From: Bacteroidota bacterium
GTDB lineage: Bacteria; Bacteroidota; Bacteroidia; Bacteroidales; UBA4417
Length of the DNA: 49,808 nt
Direction: 5' to 3'
Assembly (NCBI GenBank): GCA_022711175.1
Contig: JAKLFM010000019.1
Coordinates: 1 to 49,808 of the forward strand
Below, piece by piece: positions 7,620 through 14,591 of this stretch; the first letter of the stretch is position 1, and the number at the start of each line of letters is the position of its first letter. The translations under genes were made by a program, and so were the position numbers. The notes below the pieces were generated by a model. The model saw only the letters and a list, made by a program, of their open reading frames with translations, ran no database searches and was not told the DNA's origin.

Positions 7620-7994
7620 ATGAAAACACTAAAAACTTTATTATTGCTATCAGGTCTCACAGCTGCGATCGCACTGATACAGGGATGTTATTACGACAAT
7701 GAGGAATACCTTTACCCGGTAACTGCATCCTGCGATACCACGGGGGTAACCTACAGCGGAACCGTAGCGCCCATCATGGCGGCCAATTGCAACGGATGTC
7801 ATGGTAGCACAGCTCCTTCGGCAGGTATTGTTACTGATAATCTGGCAAGCGTAAAAGCAAATATGGCACGCATCTGGGGTTCGGTGAACCATCAGGGCGG
7901 GTACCAGGCCATGCCGAAAAATATGGCAAAACTATCGGATTGCAACCTGGCAAAAATTGGGGCCTGGAAAAATGCCGGAATGCCGGATAATTAA
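7620..7994 (+). CDS. Small lipid-anchored c-type cytochrome-like protein
   Basis: A 124-residue lipoprotein (lipobox LIQGC, Cys23) with one cytochrome-c-like domain: CNGCH at residues 57-61, a Met in YQAMPKNMAKLS as possible distal ligand, and the closing helix NLAKIGAWKNAGMPDN. It closely matches domain 2 of the preceding protein (SCDxxxVTYSxTxAxIM...CxGCHGxxxPSAG), so the pair arose by duplication. It starts 4 bases after the upstream stop and is surely co-transcribed. Its partner in electron transfer is not encoded in the window; no oxidase or quinol-cytochrome reductase is seen nearby. Confidence 0.82.
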   Translation: MKTLKTLLLLSGLTAAIALIQGCYYDNEEYLYPVTASCDTTGVTYSGTVAPIMAANCNGCHGSTAPSAGIVTDNLASVKANMARIWGSVNHQGGYQAMPKNMAKLSDCNLAKIGAWKNAGMPDN

Positions 7995-8073
7995 TAAATA
8001 GCCTTTCCATAGATCAATGCTGTAAAAGCTGATATTCATAACCGACTGATAACCTAATCTCAAAATCCAGAAC

Positions 8074-8514
8074 ATGAAAAAGTGGCTCAAAGTTTTGCTC
8101 GCACTTGCCGTTTTAGGCATCATTGCTGCATTCCTCGTTTTTAAATTCTACATCAATAAACCCCATGCCGATATAGCTGCCGCTAAGGCTGAATACACGC
8201 TAAGCGCGAGCGATATATGGAACCAGTTCACAACCGACAGTAAAACCGCCGGCGAAAAATACAATGGCAAAGTGGTGGAACTCGACGGGAAACTCTCATC
8301 CGTTGAGAACCATGCCGATACCACAATTACTCTTGTATTCGTGATGGCTGCCGACGAAATGTTTGGCGACAAATCCATCCGTTGCGATATGCTTCCTGAC
8401 TGGTTCACCGAAGCCAAAGCGCTGCAGCCTGGTACCGACATAAAGGTGAAAGGCCTGGTGGATGGCTTTGACGAAACTGATGTGAAACTAAGCAAATGCT
8501 CAACTGTAAAGTAA
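8074..8514 (+). CDS. Membrane-anchored OB-fold (tRNA_anti-like) protein
   Basis: A 146-residue protein with one N-terminal membrane helix (~5-25, then KFYINKPHADIAAAKAEYTLSA in shorter pieces) and a periplasmic OB-fold domain (~45-145) of the tRNA_anti-like family. Visible OB strands include KVVELDGKLSSVEN, TTITLVFVM, KSIRCDML and GTDIKVKGLVDGF, ending DVKLSKCST. Despite the family name, such Bacteroidota proteins are extracytoplasmic and not expected to bind tRNA. It lies between the cytochrome lipoproteins and the DUF5777 barrel, an arrangement that appears to recur in this phylum. Function unknown. Confidence 0.8.
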   Translation: MKKWLKVLLALAVLGIIAAFLVFKFYINKPHADIAAAKAEYTLSASDIWNQFTTDSKTAGEKYNGKVVELDGKLSSVENHADTTITLVFVMAADEMFGDKSIRCDMLPDWFTEAKALQPGTDIKVKGLVDGFDETDVKLSKCSTVK

Positions 8515-8533
8515 ACCGGTAATACTGACCTAC

Positions 8534-9424
8534 ATGAACCGAAAAGCCGCTGTAATACTGCTATCCTTATTGCTGATCGCCGGTACCGGCAGGTCGTTGG
8601 CACAGGGAATTCTCGACATGATGGATGACGATACCCCCAAAACCGAATATGCATTTGCTACCTTTAAGGCTACACGCGTCATCATGGGGCAATCGGTTGA
8701 GAATACCGCCAAAGGGGAACTTAATTTTCTTATTGAGCATAACTTTGGCCGTGTCAACCTTGGACCTTACGAATTTTTTGGTCTCGACCAGGCCAACATG
8801 AGGCTGGGCCTTGATTATGGCGTGAACGACTGGCTGAATATTGGCGTTGGCCGCAGTTCGTACCAGAAAACCTTTGATGGCCTTATAAAAGCGCGGATTC
8901 TCAGACAGTCATCGGGCAAAAAGAATATGCCGGTAACAGTTTCCTGGTATTCAAATATCATGCTCAATTCAACAAAGTGGCAGGATACCGGACGCACAAA
9001 CTATTTCTCATCGCGATTGTCGTACACGGCACAACTGCTCATTGCACGCAAGTTCTCGAACGCCTTTTCGCTGCAGCTGATGCCCACCTATATCCACAAA
9101 AACCTGGTGCCGCGCATTGTTGATCAGAACGACATTTTTGCGCTCGGCGCCGGTGCAAGGGTAAAAATTACACAGCGCACCTCGCTCACCGGCGAATACT
9201 ACTACCTGCTGCCGGGGCAAACAGCTGACGATTACCAAAACTGCCTGTCGCTGGGTGTTGACCTTGAAACCGGCGGGCATGTTTTCCAGTTACGCATTTC
9301 TAATGCTCAGCCTATGTTCGAAAGAGGTTTTATTACCGAAACCTCGGGCAAATGGTCAAAAGGCGACATTTATTTCGGCTTTACCATCAACAGGGTATTC
9401 ACCATTGTGAAGCCGAAGGAATAA
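8534..9424 (+). CDS. DUF5777 family outer-membrane beta-barrel protein
   Basis: A 296-residue protein with a signal peptide (cleavage after about SLAQ, residue 24), then alternating amphipathic strands typical of an outer-membrane barrel. The segments ATRVIMGQSVENTAKGELNF, FGLDQANMRLGLDYGVNDWL and YLLPGQTADDYQNCLSLGVD are characteristic of DUF5777 proteins. It starts 19 bases after the OB-fold gene and likely ends the operon. DUF5777 genes in Bacteroidota often stand next to small cytochromes and YceI proteins; a porin-like or electron-conduit accessory role is conceivable but not demonstrated. Confidence 0.82.
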   Translation: MNRKAAVILLSLLLIAGTGRSLAQGILDMMDDDTPKTEYAFATFKATRVIMGQSVENTAKGELNFLIEHNFGRVNLGPYEFFGLDQANMRLGLDYGVNDWLNIGVGRSSYQKTFDGLIKARILRQSSGKKNMPVTVSWYSNIMLNSTKWQDTGRTNYFSSRLSYTAQLLIARKFSNAFSLQLMPTYIHKNLVPRIVDQNDIFALGAGARVKITQRTSLTGEYYYLLPGQTADDYQNCLSLGVDLETGGHVFQLRISNAQPMFERGFITETSGKWSKGDIYFGFTINRVFTIVKPKE

Positions 9425-9758
9425 AGAATATCGTCCTTAAAACCGGCGTATTCAGGATGTTGTAAACCGGAAGGGTGGGAGAACAGGTTTGAAGTTTGAA
9501 GTTTAAGGTTTCAGGTTTCAGGTTTCAAGATTTGCTTTTGAAGGTTTCTTGCTGCAGGAATCAGCATTTGCCTCCGGCAGTCTGCTCATTCAAAGACGGT
9601 TAACAATCTTTCTGGTTGTATCTAACAATTCTTGTTTATACTCATCAGCTTTTACCTGTTTGACATGCTCATCAGCGGCATGGGTCGAACATTCCTGTAA
9701 ATCAATTGTTTGATTCTTAATTAAAAGGATTACCAATTTCTTACTAATTCCTGAGCCT
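9425..9758. other. Intergenic region with 7-bp repeats
   Basis: 334 bases without a credible gene. It holds the GTTTSAA-type repeat at 9487-9528; the rest is AT-rich unique sequence. No terminator or TAnnTTTG promoter was recognised ahead of the gene at 9759. Confidence 0.6.
9487..9528. repeat. 7-bp tandem repeat, six units
   Basis: Six consecutive 7-base units: GTTTGAA twice, GTTTAAG, GTTTCAG twice and GTTTCAA. The same unit family forms the larger array at 13070-13167. Confidence 0.9.
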
Positions 9759-11081
9759 ATGAAAATCAAACGGTTACCCTTAATCATCGGGATTGTTTTT
9801 ATCCTTGTTTTCAGCAGTTTTATCGCGTTTTACCCAACCGGAGCACCTGCAGGCTATACAGGTTCGCCCGGCGATGGTAAAAACTGTACTGACTGCCATA
9901 CAGGCACCGCCTCAACGGTAAGCGGGTGGATCACTTCCAATATACCGGCAACAGGTTATGAGCCGGGTCAGACCTACCAGATCACGGCAACCAATAACAT
10001 CACAGGATCAGGTAAATACGGTTTCGAAGTGTCGCCTCAAAACACCTCGGGCACCCTGTTGGGAACGCTGGCAGCAGGCTCAAACAACCAACTGGTTGGT
10101 AATAATAAGTATGTGACCCATGTTTCGGCATCAGAGACAGTAAAGACCTGGACATTCAACTGGACTGCTCCGGCAGCCGGCACCGGGAATGTGACATTTT
10201 ACGGTGCTTTTGCACGCAACAAGCCCGGGCCGGTAAGGTTGAGCACGCTTAGCGTGAGCGAGTTCATACTCACGCCTCCGGGACCGGCAGGGCCAATTGC
10301 AGGCAGTAGCCAGGTATGCATTCCCAATTCATACAATTACTCGATTCCGCCCATCAGCGGCGCCACAGGCTACGTGTGGACGGCACCCGCAGGAGCAACC
10401 ATCACCTCGGGGCAGGGCACTGTGGCTGTCGCAGTTACTTACGGCACATCAGCCGTTTCGGGCAACCTTGCCGTTTACGGAACCAATGGTGCCGGTAACG
10501 GCACAGCTGCAAATCTGTTTATCGATGTGAACCAAATTGCCGAATTGCCTGCCACGCCCACAGGTCCGGCAACGGTTGACCTCAGCCTTACTACCATAAG
10601 TGATTATTCTACTACAGGATCAGCGAATGCAGATAGCTATATTTGGGAACTCAGCCCCTCGAATGCCGGCACTATTACAGGAAACGGACTTTCGGCAACA
10701 GTGGAATGGGGGAGTTTCCTGGGTTTGGCATCCATTCGTGTTAAAGCGGTGAACACCTGCGGCGAAAGCAACTGGACATCAGCCGTTCAAACCGAGGTGA
10801 TCAACACTACCGGCATAACCATTGGCGAAGCCACCGGATTGTCGGTGTATCCTAATCCCGGTGAAGGTGTTTTTGTCATTACATTGCCTCAGCTTCCTGA
10901 ATCAGCATTAGCATCATACAATGTGTACAACAGGGCAGGGACACTGGCTGCATCGGGATGGGCAGAAGTTGGTAATGACAGCAAAGCAAGGATTAACCTC
11001 TCAGGAAAACCATCGGGTATGTATTTTGTGACTGTTATGGTGAACGGAAAACAATTCACCGGCAAAATCATTGTCAGGTAA
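9759..11081 (+). CDS. Choice-of-anchor V / Reeler-like domain protein with T9SS C-terminal sorting domain
   Basis: A 440-residue surface or secreted protein. An N-terminal hydrophobic signal segment (~7-25) precedes the motif NCTDCHTG (Cys43, Cys46, His47), which could bind heme but is also a standard start of this domain family. Residues ~50-165 form the choice-of-anchor V/Reeler-like beta-sandwich (GYEPGQTYQITA, KYGFEVSPQN, WTAPAAGTGNVTFYGAF). Residues ~175-345 look like two PKD/Ig-like modules (GATGYVWTAPAGATI, ADSYIWELSPSNAG). The end is a classical type A type IX secretion signal: GLSVYPNPGEGVF ... GMYFVTVMVNGKQFTGKIIVR in shorter pieces. It is presumably exported by the PorU-type system encoded elsewhere. 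A terminator follows at 11111-11136. Confidence 0.88.
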   Translation: MKIKRLPLIIGIVFILVFSSFIAFYPTGAPAGYTGSPGDGKNCTDCHTGTASTVSGWITSNIPATGYEPGQTYQITATNNITGSGKYGFEVSPQNTSGTLLGTLAAGSNNQLVGNNKYVTHVSASETVKTWTFNWTAPAAGTGNVTFYGAFARNKPGPVRLSTLSVSEFILTPPGPAGPIAGSSQVCIPNSYNYSIPPISGATGYVWTAPAGATITSGQGTVAVAVTYGTSAVSGNLAVYGTNGAGNGTAANLFIDVNQIAELPATPTGPATVDLSLTTISDYSTTGSANADSYIWELSPSNAGTITGNGLSATVEWGSFLGLASIRVKAVNTCGESNWTSAVQTEVINTTGITIGEATGLSVYPNPGEGVFVITLPQLPESALASYNVYNRAGTLAASGWAEVGNDSKARINLSGKPSGMYFVTVMVNGKQFTGKIIVR

Positions 11082-11110
11082 AATCAAAAAGCTGATTATC
11101 AATTATTAAG

Positions 11111-11136
11111 AAGGGGAGAGGTGCTCCCCTTTTTTT
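11111..11136 (+). terminator. Rho-independent terminator after the T9SS cargo gene
   Basis: Stem AAGGGGAG (11111-11118) with CTCCCCTT (11124-11131), five-base loop, then a T run through 11136. Confidence 0.9.
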
Positions 11137-11234
11137 GTTTCCGCATGATTGTATTTCAGATATTGCCTTTACTGAGATGCAGATTTAAGTTTTACGTTTG
11201 CCGTTTGAACAGGCTGATTCACCGATTTGATAGC

Positions 11235-11263
11235 TTGCCGGTAACGGGGATTACATTATTTTG
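11235..11263 (+). promoter_or_regulatory. Possible promoter of the LytS/LytTR operon
   Basis: TTG at 11235-11237 and a near-consensus -7 TATTTTG at 11257-11263, 19 bases apart and 41 bases before the ATG at 11304. The -7 lacks one consensus base. Confidence 0.35.
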
Positions 11264-11303
11264 CATAACTTAGATTACCTGAAACTATACCCGCACAGCA
11301 CCT

Positions 11304-12332
11304 ATGAAAAGAAAAACCGTCATTATTATTCACCTTGTTTACTGGTTTTATATCCTCAATCAGGTGCTCTACCCATTCTATAGCGGCCAGGTAGAGCCGG
11401 CGTACTTAGTCAACAATAAGTATCTTAAAAATGTCATTATTACCACTTTACTCAACTTTGTCACATTTTATGCTATTTATTTTTCCATTGCGCCCATCAT
11501 GAAACTCCGCAATAAGTTCCTTGCTGTCGCCACAGGTTTAGTGCTTATTACACTGCTTATAGGTTTCAGGGTACCAACCGATTACCTTTTCTGGAAAATC
11601 TTTGGCGGGCTTTCGCAAAAAGAGATGACCTTTGAATGGAATTGGGTTTGGAACGACTTAAGGCTTGTAATTATCACAGGTATCTATTCAATACTCATTT
11701 ATTTCATGATCAAGTGGTTCGAAGCCCAAAAACTGAAGGATGAACTCATCAACCAGCGGCAGGCAAGCGAACTGGCGTTGCTGCGTTCGCAGGTAAACCC
11801 TCATTTTCTTTTCAATACGCTCAACAACATTTACTCACTGGTTTACCATAAGTCGGACGATGCTCCTGCCGCCGTGATGAAGCTATCCTCCATCATGCGT
11901 TACATGTTGTATGATGCCACAACCGATCAGGTACCTCTCGATAAAGAGATAGAGTACCTGAAAAGCTTTATTGAGTTGCAGGCATTGCGCATCAAACATG
12001 CCGACTTTGTTTCACTGCAGATACAGGGAAACACCGAAGGGCGAACCATAGCACCGATGCTCCTTATTCCGTTTGTTGAAAATGCTTTTAAACATGGCGG
12101 TAAAACGCACCAGCCGGGGATATTCATTATGCTGATTGTCCATTCAGGATGGATGAGCTTTGAAGTGAGCAACTACCTAAGAAAAACATCCGGCGAAAGC
12201 AACAACCAGGCGAGCGGCATTGGCATGGCCAACATCAGGCGCCGCCTTGAGTTGCTGTACCCGGGCAAGCATCAGCTTGTTATCACTTCCGATAAAGATA
12301 TGTTCAGGATAAACCTTGAAATAGAAAGTTAG
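11304..12332 (+). CDS. LytS-type sensor histidine kinase
   Basis: A 342-residue membrane histidine kinase of the His_kinase (LytS/YehU) family. Four hydrophobic helices fill residues ~7-25, ~43-66, ~73-90 and ~120-137, a short linker follows, and the phospho-acceptor block LRSQVNPHFLFNTLNNIYS carries His167. The ATP-binding lid lies at the C-terminus (PFVENAFKHGG, then SGIGMANIRRRLELLYPG). No extracellular sensor domain is present, so the signal is probably read in the membrane. The response regulator gene starts one base after the stop, so the pair is a two-gene operon. Its targets are not obvious; the tandem small secreted proteins at 13471 and 13983 are the nearest candidates. Confidence 0.92.
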   Translation: MKRKTVIIIHLVYWFYILNQVLYPFYSGQVEPAYLVNNKYLKNVIITTLLNFVTFYAIYFSIAPIMKLRNKFLAVATGLVLITLLIGFRVPTDYLFWKIFGGLSQKEMTFEWNWVWNDLRLVIITGIYSILIYFMIKWFEAQKLKDELINQRQASELALLRSQVNPHFLFNTLNNIYSLVYHKSDDAPAAVMKLSSIMRYMLYDATTDQVPLDKEIEYLKSFIELQALRIKHADFVSLQIQGNTEGRTIAPMLLIPFVENAFKHGGKTHQPGIFIMLIVHSGWMSFEVSNYLRKTSGESNNQASGIGMANIRRRLELLYPGKHQLVITSDKDMFRINLEIES

Positions 12333-12333
12333 T

Positions 12334-13062
12334 ATGAAAATCAATTGTATAGCCATTGACGACGAGCCTCTGGCACTGGATATAATCAGGGACTACTGTG
12401 CGAAGGTGCCATTTCTGAGCCTTACACACACTTTCGACAACGCTATCGAATCGCTTGAATATCTGAGAAATAACCATGTGGACCTCATTCTGCTTGATAT
12501 CCAGATGGAAGAACTCACCGGCATACAACTGCTCAACGCATTGAAGACAAAACCTTATGTAATCCTCACCACTGCTTATGATTCGTATGCACTGCAGGGT
12601 TTCGACCTCGATGTTGCCGATTACCTGCTCAAGCCCATCTCGTTTGAGCGGTTTGTGAAAGGAGTGACCAAGGTTTACGACCGCATGCAGAAGGAAAATA
12701 GCACTGCACCTGATAAGCCTGTTTTGCATGTTGCCGAGGTGCCCGAAAAGGACTATTTCTTTGTAAAAACCGAAACCCGCATTGAGAAGGTCACGGCGTC
12801 GGAAGTGCTGTATGTTGAGGGCATGGGCGACTACTGGCGCATAGTTACCCGCAACAAACGCATCATGACACTTATGAATGCAAAGGGGATTGAGGATGTG
12901 TTACACGAACCGCAATTCTGCAGGGTTCATAAATCGTTTTTCGTTGCTATTGACAAAATTGAATTTGTTGAGCGGAAACATATTAAAATTGCCGATCAGC
13001 GTATCCCCATCAGCGATACATACCAGAAAAGCTTTTTCGACCTGATTGAGAAGAAAAAGTAG
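12334..13062 (+). CDS. LytTR family response regulator
   Basis: A 242-residue response regulator. The receiver domain (~1-120) has acidic residues DDEP at 9-12, the phospho-acceptor Asp55 in LILLDIQMEE, the Thr in ILTTAYD and Lys in LLKPISF. The LytTR DNA-binding domain (~140-240) shows DYFFVKTETRIEKVTASEVLYVEGMGDYWRI in shorter pieces and FCRVHKSFFVAIDKIEFV. It is coupled to the LytS-type kinase one base upstream. LytTR regulators usually bind direct repeats near -35 of target promoters; none was convincingly identified here. The stop is followed after only 7 bases by the 7-bp repeat array at 13070. Confidence 0.93.
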   Translation: MKINCIAIDDEPLALDIIRDYCAKVPFLSLTHTFDNAIESLEYLRNNHVDLILLDIQMEELTGIQLLNALKTKPYVILTTAYDSYALQGFDLDVADYLLKPISFERFVKGVTKVYDRMQKENSTAPDKPVLHVAEVPEKDYFFVKTETRIEKVTASEVLYVEGMGDYWRIVTRNKRIMTLMNAKGIEDVLHEPQFCRVHKSFFVAIDKIEFVERKHIKIADQRIPISDTYQKSFFDLIEKKK

Positions 13063-13069
13063 GAGGGCA

Positions 13070-13167
13070 GTTTCAAGTTTGAAGTTTCAAGTTTGAAGTT
13101 TGAAGTTTGATGTTTGAAGTTTGAAGTTTCAAGTTTGAAGTTTCAAGTTTCAAGTTTCAAGTTGCAG
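13070..13167. repeat. 7-bp tandem repeat, fourteen units
   Basis: Fourteen contiguous 7-base units, mostly GTTTCAA or GTTTGAA, with single variants GTTTGAT and a final GTTGCAG. The C/G alternation at position 5 makes each unit nearly its own variant. It begins 7 bases after the LytTR gene stop. The same unit occurs at 9487-9528. Confidence 0.95.
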
Positions 13168-13400
13168 GCGGACTATCATACAGAACGTAGCGCCTTTTAT
13201 CCTTGCCTTTTATTTATAACCTCTCCGAAACCACCACACATTTTCATAAACTATTTTCCATTATTAACATTCAACCGACATCCAAATCCGTCTTTCATAC
13301 CTCGTATTTCCATCGGTAAAACCGCATTTTCTAACTGCCATTTGTCTGTTTCTCCCGGTTACTGACTCAACGATACAAACGGGCAGGTAATCGAATATAG

Positions 13401-13432
13401 TTGATTCGCCCTCAACAGGTTACATACCTTTA
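13401..13432 (+). promoter_or_regulatory. Possible promoter of the small secreted protein pair
   Basis: TTG at 13401-13403 and near-consensus -7 TACCTTTA at 13425-13432, spacer 21 bases, 38 bases before the ATG at 13471. Confidence 0.4.
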
Positions 13433-13470
13433 CCGTGTAATCATTAACCAATTCATCAGGAGGAAAAAAC

Positions 13471-13944
13471 ATGAAATCGATCTTAATTGCCGTGATGCTG
13501 TTGGTTTCTTGCCTGGTAATAAAAGCCGGCAATGAATCCATCAATTATGTGAAGGCAGGAGGAAAGACTTACTTCTGCCAGGAACTACGACAAGGCCTCT
13601 TTAAGGCCGGTGTTGTTATGGATGATGGCAGTGTGCTCCGAATTCCCTTTAACAAGATTGAAGCATATTCCTGCAAAGGCCATCTTTTCGAACGGTTGCC
13701 GGTGATGTGTGAAAATGCCAAACCCGGCTGTACTGCGCTCATGGAATATGTTACCTCCCGGAGTGGGCTTCGCCTGTATAAATATTGCCTATACGGCGAA
13801 TGCTGCGATCCTGCCAGCAATAAATACGGTAAGGTGCAGGCCCGCTACCTCTACACCGTATTCAAAGACGGGGAGTTTTACCTGAGGGTTGACCAGAAAA
13901 ACGCAGCTTCGGTACTGCCGTTTTTTGGGATAGAAGTTCTTTGA
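13471..13944 (+). CDS. Small secreted protein of unknown function (tandem paralogue 1)
   Basis: A 157-residue exported protein that I do not recognise. Signal peptide residues 1-19 (MKSILIAVMLLVSCLVIKAG). The mature part contains YVKAGGKTYFCQELRQG, DGSVLRIPFNKIEAYSCKGHLFERLP, SGLRLYKYCLYGECCDP and YLYTVFKDGEFYLRV; many cysteines (in CQE, SCKG, MCEN, GCTA, KYC, ECC) hint at disulfides. It is clearly related to the 158-residue product of the next gene (38 bases downstream): same length and same order of blocks. An unusually perfect ribosome-binding site, AGGAGG at 13458-13463, precedes the ATG, which is uncommon in this phylum and suggests high expression. Compact beta-rich domain likely; cell-envelope or extracellular location. 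Confidence 0.8.
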   Translation: MKSILIAVMLLVSCLVIKAGNESINYVKAGGKTYFCQELRQGLFKAGVVMDDGSVLRIPFNKIEAYSCKGHLFERLPVMCENAKPGCTALMEYVTSRSGLRLYKYCLYGECCDPASNKYGKVQARYLYTVFKDGEFYLRVDQKNAASVLPFFGIEVL

Positions 13945-13982
13945 TAAGCAATCTCAACAGTTGATTAACATTAGCAAAAACC

Positions 13983-14459
13983 ATGAAAACGATTGGAACA
14001 ATTGCATTCTTCCTATTGCTGTCGCTCGTAGTAACGGCCGGCAACCCGGGCAACGATTTCGTAATTGCCGACGGCATTTATTACGATTGTGCCGAAATAC
14101 ACCGTGGATTCTCTAACACCAGGATCACGACGAATGATGGTGAAAAACTTAAAATTCCGAATTTCCTGGTACAATCATTCAGGCAAAACGGCCACCATTT
14201 TGAGCTTCTTCCATTGGTAAATGGTAAAGGCGACACTGTTACCATGACTTATATGGAACTCATCGCTTCCCGCAACGGCAGCAACCTGTACAGGTATTGC
14301 ACAAACTGTAACAAATATGACCCAGAGAATGGCGAAGTAGCCCCGCTCAACCGTATATACAGGTATTATGTGTTCAAAAACGGCAGGTTGCAACTCCTGC
14401 ACGATGGCGCAGCTACCGACGCTGTTTTTGCGTTCTTCCAGGTGAAGGTTTTCAAGTGA
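13983..14459 (+). CDS. Small secreted protein of unknown function (tandem paralogue 2)
   Basis: A 158-residue exported protein, paralogue of the preceding gene. Signal peptide ~1-19 (ending VVTAG). Blocks shared with the neighbour: FVIADGIYYDCAEIHRG against YVKAGGKTYFCQELRQG; DGEKLKIPNFLVQSFRQNGHHFELLP against the DGSVLRIP...GHLFERLP block; SRNGSNLYRYCTNCNKYDPENG against SRSGLRLYKYCLYGECCDP; YRYYVFKNGRLQL against YLYTVFKDGEFYL. Some cysteines of the first copy are not kept, so the two have diverged. The pair ends at a strong terminator (14517-14545). Function unknown. Confidence 0.8.
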   Translation: MKTIGTIAFFLLLSLVVTAGNPGNDFVIADGIYYDCAEIHRGFSNTRITTNDGEKLKIPNFLVQSFRQNGHHFELLPLVNGKGDTVTMTYMELIASRNGSNLYRYCTNCNKYDPENGEVAPLNRIYRYYVFKNGRLQLLHDGAATDAVFAFFQVKVFK

Positions 14460-14516
14460 AAGCAATTGTTAGTCCGGATAGATGAAAAACTGTATTTCCG
14501 GGACTGTTTAACTTGT

Positions 14517-14545
14517 AAAGGGTTGCTTATAAGGCAACCCTTTTT
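14517..14545 (+). terminator. Rho-independent terminator after the secreted-protein pair
   Basis: Perfect 10-base stem AAAGGGTTGC (14517-14526) with GCAACCCTTT (14534-14543), 7-base loop, T run. It lies between convergent genes; an A run on the left may let it work weakly for the antiporter gene too. Confidence 0.9.
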
Positions 14546-14591
14546 CTATTATCAGAGTATGCAAATGCCTTGTCTGTTTGCTCCCAATGCA

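Larger units (their letters stand above)
13063..13470. other. Intergenic region with long 7-bp repeat array
   Basis: 408 bases. The first quarter is the repeat array 13070-13167. The remainder is AT-rich, with no convincing gene, and carries a candidate promoter at 13401-13432. An 83-residue open frame (13114-13365) is produced by the stop-free repeat and is not a gene. Confidence 0.6.

Noticed and set aside
6941..7994. Reading the cytochrome pair as part of a cytochrome oxidase or cbb3 complex
   Set aside because: No oxidase, CcoNOP or Alternative Complex III gene is in the window, and the proteins are small lipoproteins of another type.
13070..13167. Possible CRISPR array
   Set aside because: Units are 7 bases and contiguous, with no spacers and no cas genes.
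13114..13365. 83-residue open frame over the 7-bp repeat
   Set aside because: Its first part is a translation of the GTTTSAA array, which lacks stops; no family resemblance and no sensible start.
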